Shown here: positions 1-5,900 of the stretch, in pieces
How positions within the stretch are numbered: position 1 is the first letter of the stretch
How the letters are laid out: each line of letters begins with the position of its first letter
DNA from: Methanomassiliicoccales archaeon
GTDB lineage: Archaea; Thermoplasmatota; Thermoplasmata; Sysuiplasmatales; Sysuiplasmataceae
Length of the DNA stretch: 9,815 bases
Direction of reading: 5' to 3'
Assembly (NCBI GenBank): GCA_027365715.1
Contig: DAHXLZ010000118.1
Coordinates: forward strand, 1 to 9,815
The notes under the pieces: model-generated
Databases searched by the model: none
Seen by the model: the letters and a program-made list of their open reading frames with translations, nothing else
What the model was told of the DNA's origin: nothing
Translations under genes and position numbers: made by a program

Positions 1-279
1 GACGTAGCCAAACGAGTCCTGGTTGCTATTCTTGCAGCGTCTTGCAGCATGAGCCTTTCATGGAGTCGAACGCCAATAATGACCTACCGAAATTCTGTCT
101 CACGTTAACCGTTCCCTTTGGCCACATCCTTACATATTTGCCAGTTTCAGCCTCAAAACATCTCGAGAATATTGTACGCTATCGAAGCAATTTCATTGTT
201 GGTCGGAAAACAGTTGGTTTTAACACGATGAGGGCGAGCTTCTGGGGGCAGAACAAAACCCTTTGAGATATCCAGACAG
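1..279. other. No recognisable gene; left-edge non-coding or decayed sequence
   Basis: I find no convincing coding region here on either strand. Short open frames exist, but their translations match no family I know and have no coherent start signals. The stretch directly precedes the decayed etfB remnant, so it may contain the lost promoter and first codons of that gene or older debris. Just before the remnant, the frame reads FEISRQVVDEA, where an intact EtfB would have a short beta strand ending in a similar QVVD. This suggests that the first few codons of etfB have diverged or been lost. Confidence 0.4.
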
Positions 280-715
280 GTGGTAGACGAGGCATACAGG
301 AGAGTAAAGGCAAATGCGGGAGCGGCATTACCTGAAGTCAGGAAAGCCAGATTGCCAATAAAGGTAAATGACATTGACACAAGTGAGCTGAACTGCGCCA
401 TAAACGAACAGGATGATTACGCACTCGAAGAGGGGCTGAAACTCAAGGAGAAGGAGCGGAGTGGGTTTCACTGTGATAACGCTCGACGAGGAGAATGCCA
501 GGAAGGAGATAACGCAGCCGGGCCCGGCTGATTTAAATATCATCGAAGCAGATATAGAGAAATGAAACAGGATAAGAAAAATGTCCATCGCATTTCCCGA
601 GGACATGTCATCTAATGTGCGTATACTTCAAGGGAAGCCGGAGGAGGCATATCAGCTGGTGGGCATTCCGTGCGAGAAAGGGCTAATTCAAAGGTGGTTC
701 AGCTGGTCGAAATAA
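280..715 (+). pseudogene. etfB: Decayed electron transfer flavoprotein beta subunit (etfB remnant)
   Basis: This is a broken gene for the beta subunit of electron transfer flavoprotein, the soluble AMP/FAD protein that passes electrons from acyl-CoA and related dehydrogenases to the quinone pool. From 280 one frame gives QVVDEAYRRVKAN and then INEQDDYALEEGLKLKEK, which resembles the EtfB N-terminal motif NPFDEYALEEALRLKEK. At about 456 similarity moves by +1 to the frame beginning at 458 (GVGFTVITLDEENARKE), as expected for the next EtfB beta strand, and that frame ends at a TGA at 563-565. In the same frame, 593-670 reads FPEDMSSNVRILQGKPEEAY, like the EtfB C-terminal tail (RILEGDPEEAA). About 140 central residues, including the nucleotide-binding part, are missing. 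The frame ends at 713-715, overlapping the etfA remnant as in normal etfBA operons. The N-terminal match is good; the C-terminal one is shorter and less certain. Confidence 0.62.
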
Positions 716-1266
716 CAGTCGTGGCTGAACAGAGAGGTGACATGCTGAAAGAGGCAATACTCGAAAACATTTCACTCGCCAAGAGACTCGCCGTAAACAG
801 CTCCTCTGCAAGGACAGACCCGCCGCTGGGCATGACCGGAGCCAATCCGAGGACGCGGATAAAAGGGTACGAGGCACCACCGCGCGAGGATGTTGAAATT
901 GAGAAGGCGAATATAATCATCTCCGTCGGAAGGGGAGTAGAGAAGAAGGATAATCTCCCGGTATTCGACGTGCTATCGCCGTTAGTGGCCGGCGCCGTGC
1001 TTGCAGGGTCGGGACCTGTCATTGACAGCGACTGGCTCCCGAAAGGGAGGCAAGTTGAAGCGTCGGGGAAGACTGTCAGGCCGAAACTATATATCGCGTT
1101 CGGAATAAGCGGCGCGATACAGCATCTTTCTGGCATGTTAGGCAGCGATTTCATCGTTGCCATCAACAAGGAAAGGGAAGTCCCGATTTTCAATGTGGCA
1201 AACGTCGGGATTGCCGGTGACATGTTCAAGGTCGCACCGGCCATCATTAACGAAATCAGGAAGTGA
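670..1266 (+). pseudogene. etfA: Internally deleted electron transfer flavoprotein alpha subunit (etfA remnant)
   Basis: The open frame of 198 codons encodes the C-terminal FAD domain of EtfA but lacks most of the N-terminal domain. Residues about 14-42 (ITVVAEQRGDMLKEAILENI) resemble the EtfA start (VWVFAEQRDGKLHPVSLELL). Residues 43-70 are not recognisable. From residue 76 the match is strong: IEKANIIISVGRGV, GPVIDSDWLPKGRQVEASGK, RPKLYIAFGISGAIQHLSGM and INKEREVPIFNVANVGIAGD, the last two being FAD-contact segments. A normal alpha subunit has about 310-330 residues, so roughly 120-130 are gone, and the deletion kept the frame. The likely ancestral start is the GTG at 694; an upstream GTG at 670 is also open. 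With the beta gene broken just upstream, a working ETF is improbable. A stand-alone FAD-binding role for the remaining domain cannot be excluded. The stop overlaps the GTG start of the nitrilase-type gene. Confidence 0.78.
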
Positions 1267-2084
1267 AAGAGTTGGAAAAAAGCGATGAGGGACAGGAAGC
1301 TGTCAGCATAACAGTGGTGCAGTGGAAACCCGAATTCGGGAACAAGGAACTCAACTGGAAGAGAATGGAGAAATTCTCGGAGAACAGCAGCTCGAACATA
1401 ATTGTCTTTCCGGAGCTGTACTCGTCCGGATACAATTTTGAGAGTAGGGAGGAAATTGTCCCTCATTCGGACACCCGGAACGCGCTTTCGCGCCTTGAGG
1501 AAATATCCACAGAAAAAGGGAGCCTTATAGTGGGAGGCTTTTCGGAGCTTGACGGAACACATCTGTACGATTCGGCCTTTGCAATTTCACGTGGCAGGAC
1601 AAGCGTGTACCGCAAGATACACCTCTGGGCGAAGGAAAGGAACATATTTGACGAGGGGGAGGAAGCCATGGTGGTGAATTACCGCGGAACGAAAATCGGA
1701 GTGGAAGTATGCTACGATCTGCAGTTCCCCGAACTGGCTCGCCTCATGCTTTCGGATGGGGCAGACATGATCATCTGCACGATGGCCTGGGCAGAAGAGC
1801 CGAACTACCTGGACCGCGATATGCCGGCCTTTGTGCACCTTGCCATAGCACAGTCGTTTTCAAACGGCGTTTTCACAGCCATAGCGAACAGGGTCGGGAC
1901 AGAAAGGGGCGCCGTATTTGAAGGACACAGCGGTATTGCGGACCCATTCGGTAACTTCACTGGACTGAAGAGAGAGGAGGCAGAGCTCACCATGGAGATC
2001 AAACTATCTGATGCAGAATTGGCGAGAAACCCGAGCGATTACAACAATCTAATAACTGACAGACGGCTGGGTATTTCGCGATAG
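1263..2084 (+). CDS. Nitrilase-superfamily carbon-nitrogen hydrolase (amidohydrolase)
   Basis: This 273-residue cytoplasmic enzyme belongs to the nitrilase superfamily, whose members hydrolyse amides or carbamoyl groups through a covalent thioester intermediate. The catalytic Glu-Lys-Cys triad is visible: E51 in VFPELYSSGY, K118 in YRKIHLW and C150 in VEVCYDLQFPELAR. The length is normal for a single-domain member. The GTG start overlaps the TGA of the etfA remnant (GTGA). Residues 1-13 are a charged extension before the usual first strand (VSITVVQWKP), so a slightly later start such as the TTG at 1272 is possible. The CYDLQFPE motif is closest to the omega-amidase/Nit2-like and general archaeal amidase groups. 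N-carbamoylputrescine amidase would suit the polyamine-type neighbours, but no residue seen here proves it. Unlike the two remnants upstream, it appears intact and probably still depends on the old etf promoter region or an internal one. Confidence 0.88.
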   Translation: MKELEKSDEGQEAVSITVVQWKPEFGNKELNWKRMEKFSENSSSNIIVFPELYSSGYNFESREEIVPHSDTRNALSRLEEISTEKGSLIVGGFSELDGTHLYDSAFAISRGRTSVYRKIHLWAKERNIFDEGEEAMVVNYRGTKIGVEVCYDLQFPELARLMLSDGADMIICTMAWAEEPNYLDRDMPAFVHLAIAQSFSNGVFTAIANRVGTERGAVFEGHSGIADPFGNFTGLKREEAELTMEIKLSDAELARNPSDYNNLITDRRLGISR

Positions 2085-2111
2085 TGCCACTCCGACGACA
2101 GATGGTTTCCG

Positions 2112-2130
2112 TGTTTTCTCCTTCCTTCAT
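2112..2130 (+). terminator. Possible U-rich terminator after the nitrilase-type gene
   Basis: A pyrimidine-rich run with a TTTT core (TGTTTTCTCCTTCCTTCATT region) lies about 28 bases past the stop codon. Archaeal transcription often ends at such T-rich tracts without a hairpin. The rest of the 180 bases up to the HisC-like remnant shows no other signal. The plus-strand gene and the minus-strand remnant converge here. Confidence 0.3.
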
Positions 2131-2264
2131 TTGCGCCACTTAACTTCCCATACACGCCGGTTTCTCCCACTTGCTGTAAAAGACGCTTGACTGCTTTCTC
2201 GAACACCCGTCACATCTGACGCAACTACCGACATGAGGACTGAGGCACAGTATGAAGAAACTAT

Positions 2265-2849
2265 TCAGGAGACTCGACAAACCCGTGCTCCAAGTATTCC
2301 GGCACGCAACTGTGACCGATGGGCCGTTTTCGGCAAATACAAGCCGAGTCCGGAAAGAACATCCGAAAATCTTGCGAGCATTTCGTTGTTCTCAGACGAG
2401 CTCCTGACTGCTACCCTGAGACAACCGCCGTAATCAGGATCGGAAACACACTTGAAGCACACTCCCCTGGATTGCAGCGCGTCGACGACCCGGTTGCACC
2501 ACTGGCCCGCCTCGATAAGAAAGAAGTTGCTTCTGCTGCCGTACACTTTTATGCCGAGCGAGAAGAAGGAGTCCCTGATTTTTCCTCCCTCATGCTCAAC
2601 CAGATTCCTGATGCTCCTGACACAATTCTGACCCTTTATTGCTTCGTATGCCCGCATCTGGGATACAGTTGTGACATTGAACGGTTCTTCACCTTCCTCA
2701 TCCGCTGTGCAATCTCTGGCGAAGCTTTCTGACTGCTGCTGCTGCAATGGTGAAGCTTGCATATTCGGCATGATCCTCATCAACGATTGAGACATCCTGT
2801 AGCGCATCAAGCAGTCGATTATCTGTTCTGAAGTGAAAAGCGCTCCCAA
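2265..2849 (-). pseudogene. hisC: 5'-truncated HisC-like class I/II aminotransferase fragment with an in-frame insertion
   Basis: The translation matches only the C-terminal part of histidinol-phosphate aminotransferase and related fold-type I PLP enzymes. PFNVTTVSQMRAYEAI (residues 56-71) resembles the HisC PPFNVNSLAQAAALAAL region. LGIKVYGSRSNFFLIEAG (98-115) and CLRVAVRSSSENNEML (143-158) match the small domain, with R145 at the position of the substrate-carboxylate arginine. Everything before residue 1, including the PLP-binding lysine, is absent, and an in-frame TGA stands just upstream of the TTG that opens the frame. The segment SEQIIDCLMRYRM (7-19) should run straight into PFNV, but residues 20-55 (DNA 2685-2792) are inserted. 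They are rich in Met, Gln and acidic residues and include LQQQQ. The fragment starts 28 bases after the ureohydrolase stop. It cannot be an active aminotransferase. Confidence 0.7.
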
Positions 2850-2877
2850 AGGATTGTTTGGTCATCAGCGGGACGTA

Positions 2878-3819
2878 CTAACGCTTCCTCCGCACCGGTT
2901 TCCTTTCAGAGCCAAACGCCTGCACGCTCATCATCTCATAAATCAGGTTGGCGGCTGTCATAGATGTGAGTTCGCTCACGTCATACGGCGGAGAGACCTC
3001 AACGACGTCAAAGCCCACCATATCAACCCGTATCCTGCGCAGAAACTCAAGTATCTCAAAACCACCGAACCCGCCTATCTCAGGAGTCCCTGTTCCCGGC
3101 GCCGTGCCTGGATCAACGACGTCTATGTCTATTGAGACATATGTCCTGCCTTTGAGTGAGTTGATGTGGTTGAGGACTTTTTCAGGCGAATACTTGACAT
3201 CACGTATGTTGAAGCTTGAAATCCCGAGCATGTCAGGCTGTTCCAGATCCTCATGCGAGAAGAGCGATCCCCTGATTCCCACCTGAATAATGTCCTTCAG
3301 GAGTTTCTCCTCCGCAGCACGTCTCAGCCAGGTGCCATGCGTATATTTCTTTCCCCAGTAGGAATCCCAAAAATCGTAATGCGAATCGAAATGTATCAGA
3401 TTCACCCTGCCGTATTCGGCATGCATCGCCCTGAGAACCGGAAGGGTTATCGAATGGTCGCCGCCTCCAATATAAGGCACCGTCTTCTTTCCAGCAATTA
3501 TACTATACATCTCCTTTTGCACGATTTCCATTGTGTCCTGAATATAACCTGGAATAATGTCAATATCGCCGTAATCTGCGGCGTTCAGCACATCGAATGG
3601 ATATGTCCCCACAAACGGATTGAACGGTCTTAGCAGCCTGGAGCCCTGCCGTATTGCGGAAGGGCCGAATCTGGCACCGGTTCTGTATGTAGTGCCGTCA
3701 TCGAATGGTATACCGACAAATGCGGCCCTCACATTGCTCAGATCACGCGTTACAGGCAGTCTCGCGAAGGTTGAGATCTGTGTAAACCTCGGCGATTTCA
3801 GTGCGTCTATCTGTCTCAT
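2878..3819 (-). CDS. speB: Agmatinase / arginase-family ureohydrolase
   Basis: This 313-residue cytoplasmic enzyme hydrolyses a guanidino group to urea and an amine, using two manganese ions. All metal-ligand motifs are present: GGGDHSITLP (H122), HFDSHYDFWD (D145, H147, D149) and SIDIDVVDPGTAPGTGTPE (D231, D233). E274 lies in GFDVVEVSPPYD, the usual agmatinase ending of the active site. HGTWLRRA (161-168) is the substrate-side loop. Length and motif order match agmatinase better than arginase. Substrates to consider are agmatine, N1-aminopropylagmatine (the archaeal spermidine route) and guanidinobutyrate. The tail is unusually basic (KPVRRKR). The ATG is preceded by a TATA-like box at the distance expected for a leaderless transcript. 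A phosphoesterase gene lies 131 bases upstream and a HisC-like fragment 28 bases downstream, both on the same strand. The family assignment is secure; the exact substrate is not. Confidence 0.92.
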   Translation of the reverse strand: MRQIDALKSPRFTQISTFARLPVTRDLSNVRAAFVGIPFDDGTTYRTGARFGPSAIRQGSRLLRPFNPFVGTYPFDVLNAADYGDIDIIPGYIQDTMEIVQKEMYSIIAGKKTVPYIGGGDHSITLPVLRAMHAEYGRVNLIHFDSHYDFWDSYWGKKYTHGTWLRRAAEEKLLKDIIQVGIRGSLFSHEDLEQPDMLGISSFNIRDVKYSPEKVLNHINSLKGRTYVSIDIDVVDPGTAPGTGTPEIGGFGGFEILEFLRRIRVDMVGFDVVEVSPPYDVSELTSMTAANLIYEMMSVQAFGSERKPVRRKR

Positions 3820-3840
3820 GATTTTATGATATCACAATGG

Positions 3841-3848
3841 ATATTAAA
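3841..3848 (-). promoter_or_regulatory. TATA-like box for the ureohydrolase gene
   Basis: Read on the minus strand the sequence is TTTAATAT, centred about 25 bases before the ATG whose first base is 3819. That is the spacing at which archaeal TBP sites place the transcription start on or next to the start codon, so the mRNA is probably leaderless. No Shine-Dalgarno sequence lies before this ATG, which fits. Confidence 0.5.
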
Positions 3849-3860
3849 GAATTCCATAAT

Positions 3861-3947
3861 GGGCAAATTGCCTGTGGAAACCGTCCTACCCTTACAGGAC
3901 GCCGGAGGCACAGAGGGCGCCCCTCGGGCCCGTGTCTCTATTCCGGC
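3861..3947 (-). other. Intergenic stretch with consecutive inverted repeats (possible structured RNA or terminator)
   Basis: Between the phosphoesterase stop and the ureohydrolase promoter, several inverted repeats follow one another. GGCAA-A-TTGCC is at 3862-3872. CGTCCT (3882-3887) pairs with AGGACG (3896-3901) around an 8-base loop. GCCGGA (3901-3906) pairs with TCCGGC (3942-3947), and GAGGG-CGC-CCCTC at 3913-3925 is nested inside. The stretch 3898-3947 is clearly more GC-rich than its surroundings. It could be the 3' end and terminator of the phosphoesterase transcript, or a small structured RNA. I recognise no known riboswitch or RNA family. Strand is assigned from the flanking genes. 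Confidence 0.4.
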
Positions 3948-3950
3948 TGT

Positions 3951-4901
3951 TCATCCGTTCGTAAAAAAGTACGACCTTACCCTGTTCCCGGACAGTTTTA
4001 CCAGCAGCCCCTGTAGTGTGCCGGAATAGTAAATACTGCCGGGGTTGAAAACCCATGTTCTCCCTATCTGCTCCGCACCTTTCGACTCATGTATGTGACC
4101 ATGGAGCCCCATCAGCGGCTGATAGCGATCAATTGCCTCACGGATGGATGTCGAGCCAACGTGTTCGGTAAGCACGTTGCCTGAAACAGTTACGGGCCGC
4201 AGATTTTCATCCAGTTTTGCGGCGATATCCAGCGAAGTTCCGAACGGTGGTGCATGGAAATTCAGGATTGCATGATCGAAATCGTTTATGCGCTCCATGA
4301 GTGGCATGACTTTTTTCCTGAGTTCCTCCTCCGGCAGATCACCGGGAAGCTTCCAGGGCGTCATATTGACGTAGCTCAACCCGGCGAATAGGTAACCGCC
4401 GATCTCCACTACCCTTTCCTCAGGGACGTAAAGGTTGCCGTGCTCATGCGACCTGAGCGTATCCAGCAATTCCTGAGGATCGTCGTTGCCGATGTTTGCT
4501 ATTATCGGTCTTTCACTCTCACGCTCACGCATCAGCGCAATCCATTCCTCAAGCCGCTCAATCATAAGCCTGTTGAAGAGGGCTGACATCCTTTCTGGAC
4601 TGACCGTGAGTTCCTTCCAGTCGCCTTCCGTCGTGACGTACGGGTAGCTGCCCCTGTCTGATATTTCCTTCCTCAGTTTTTCCAGCTCCTGTCCACCGTT
4701 CAGATTGACACTCCTGCTGCCGTCGAAGTAGGAATAACCGCTGTTGGACTCAAATACCGGTATAATGGACTTGCCTCCTATATCCTCGCCCAGAACAAGC
4801 ATGTCGGCACCATACGCCTTTCCGGCATTCAGAAACTTCCTGAAGCAAATGTTCGATCCGTGTATGTCTGTTACGTAAAAAATTGTCGTTTCCTTTTTCA
4901 T
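3951..4901 (-). CDS. Calcineurin-like metallophosphoesterase
   Basis: This 316-residue protein has the complete metal-binding signature of the calcineurin-like phosphoesterase fold. It shows TDIHGS (D12, H14), VLGEDIGGK (D40), NIGNDD (N139, D140), NFHAPP (H216) and GLHGHIHES (H267, H269, H271). The third motif usually reads GGD; here it is GED, with the bridging aspartate kept. Residues 45-115 form an insertion after the first metal motifs, also seen in archaeal Icc-like relatives. There is no signal peptide, so it should act in the cytoplasm on a phosphomonoester or phosphodiester that cannot be named from sequence. It starts 13 bases after the stop of the nucleotidyltransferase gene, with GTGGTAAG just before the ATG as a weak ribosome site, so the two are very likely co-transcribed. 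An inverted-repeat region follows the stop. Confidence 0.88.
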   Translation of the reverse strand: MKKETTIFYVTDIHGSNICFRKFLNAGKAYGADMLVLGEDIGGKSIIPVFESNSGYSYFDGSRSVNLNGGQELEKLRKEISDRGSYPYVTTEGDWKELTVSPERMSALFNRLMIERLEEWIALMRERESERPIIANIGNDDPQELLDTLRSHEHGNLYVPEERVVEIGGYLFAGLSYVNMTPWKLPGDLPEEELRKKVMPLMERINDFDHAILNFHAPPFGTSLDIAAKLDENLRPVTVSGNVLTEHVGSTSIREAIDRYQPLMGLHGHIHESKGAEQIGRTWVFNPGSIYYSGTLQGLLVKLSGNRVRSYFFTNG

Positions 4902-4914
4902 CTTACCACTTTTT

Positions 4915-5739
4915 TCAGATATCGTCTACTTCTCTGTACCACATTTTCCTGGTGCCCTTCCTAGCCCTCTTTTCCCAGTTCCTTGTCTTCGGAAACTTCA
5001 TGATGCTTTCGAGCAGCATTTCTGTCTTTGCCAGCACCTCCGCATGAAGGTTGCTGCCAATCACGCCTTCCGATGCAAGTGAAGCGGAAAGATCCTTCAG
5101 CTTCCCGAGGTTGCTGACAGAGTCGAAGTAGAAACCCCAGTCATCCGACAAAATTGCCGAAATATAATTCAAGTCTATGGAATCGGCATTCTCCTCGGGA
5201 ACGCAGTCGTGGCAGAGCTGAAGGATCATCATATCGAGGAGGTCCTTTCGTGTTACATTGTGAATCTGCAGTTTGCTGAGCATAAGATCGGTTGGAAACA
5301 GTGTAACCGATGCTCTTCCGAGTCTGTTTCTGCTCCTGTCGTAAATCATCACGTCGTGGCTGAACCGGAGCACATCGTAGAAGATATCAACCTGAAGCCC
5401 GTTTTCCCTATTAAAGAACATGTTCCGGGAACCGGAGAAGAGCGCATTCACATACCGGTCGGATTCATATCCCCTTTTCGCGAAGAATTGCTGGACTAAT
5501 GACTCCTGTTCCGAGATTCCCACAAAATCAATGTCGCCGAAATCGCGACCGTCAGCACCGATTCTGCCGATTCTGCGGTAAAGGGAAAAGACATTCTCAT
5601 TCGTTGCGCTCCTAATATAAACGGCAAGTCCTCCGGTAGCTCTCAGAGTGAGGTTTTCAGCTTCTGCCGCCCTTACTGTTTCTGAGGTTAGGGCAAGCAA
5701 CTCTTCGTTTGAAAGTCTGACTGCCTTCTGCACCGGCAT
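4915..5739 (-). CDS. Nucleotidyltransferase-fold protein of unknown substrate
   Basis: The protein has the marks of a minimal nucleotidyltransferase (DNA polymerase beta-like fold). Numbering from the ATG at 5739, TGGLAVYI has the glycine pair at 36-37, FGDIDFVG supplies D69 and D71, and LQVDIFYDV supplies a third acidic residue, D118. After the core, FPTDLMLSKLQIHNVTRKDLLDMM (about 148-171) resembles the helical segment in AbiEii/DUF1814-type nucleotidyltransferases. The tail is basic (WEKRARKGTRKMW). Length is 274 residues from the ATG. A TTG at 5787 would add 16 residues, has AAGGAG 2 bases upstream, and lies just where a leaderless start is predicted, so the start is uncertain. The metallophosphoesterase follows after 13 bases. 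A modifying enzyme paired with a possible phosphate-removing enzyme is suggestive, but the target is unknown. I see no antitoxin-like partner. Confidence 0.72.
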   Translation of the reverse strand: MPVQKAVRLSNEELLALTSETVRAAEAENLTLRATGGLAVYIRSATNENVFSLYRRIGRIGADGRDFGDIDFVGISEQESLVQQFFAKRGYESDRYVNALFSGSRNMFFNRENGLQVDIFYDVLRFSHDVMIYDRSRNRLGRASVTLFPTDLMLSKLQIHNVTRKDLLDMMILQLCHDCVPEENADSIDLNYISAILSDDWGFYFDSVSNLGKLKDLSASLASEGVIGSNLHAEVLAKTEMLLESIMKFPKTRNWEKRARKGTRKMWYREVDDI

Positions 5740-5808
5740 TTTAATTACGCAACCATTAGACCATGTGCCCTGTTGACTGACCTGCAATTCTCCTTACACC
5801 TGAATATG

Positions 5809-5816
5809 ATTAATAT
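5809..5816 (-). promoter_or_regulatory. TATA-like box for the nucleotidyltransferase-phosphoesterase pair
   Basis: On the minus strand the sequence reads AAAAAATATTAATC, with ATATTAAT as the core, embedded in AT-rich DNA. A start of transcription about 26 bases downstream would fall at roughly 5787. That gives either a leaderless TTG start there or a leader of about 48 bases before the ATG at 5739. This is the only clear promoter-like element in the 161 bases between the ATG and the end of the permease gene. Confidence 0.42.
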
Positions 5817-5900
5817 TTTTTGCATAAACACTGGCGGCTGAATGATTGATGCAATCTGCTGACTGAAGAGGAAATGATTCACCGCCTGAATGCCGCTGCT

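Noticed and set aside
153..401. Minus-strand frame of 82 codons near the left end
   Set aside because: It overlaps the etfB N-terminal remnant on the opposite strand and shows no recognisable motif or promoter.
699..1562. Long open frame of 287 codons on the minus strand
   Set aside because: It lies opposite the etfA remnant and the nitrilase-type gene, both of which have clear family motifs. Its own translation matches no family and has no promoter or ribosome site.
2233..2732. Plus-strand open frames opposite the HisC-like fragment
   Set aside because: The minus-strand translation shows recognisable HisC motifs. The plus-strand translations do not resemble any protein and look like shadows.
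3861..3947. tRNA, CRISPR repeat or known riboswitch in the structured gap
   Set aside because: I found no TPsiC-like GTTCRA segment or cloverleaf, no regularly spaced repeats, and no fit to the fluoride or guanidine riboswitch cores I can recall.
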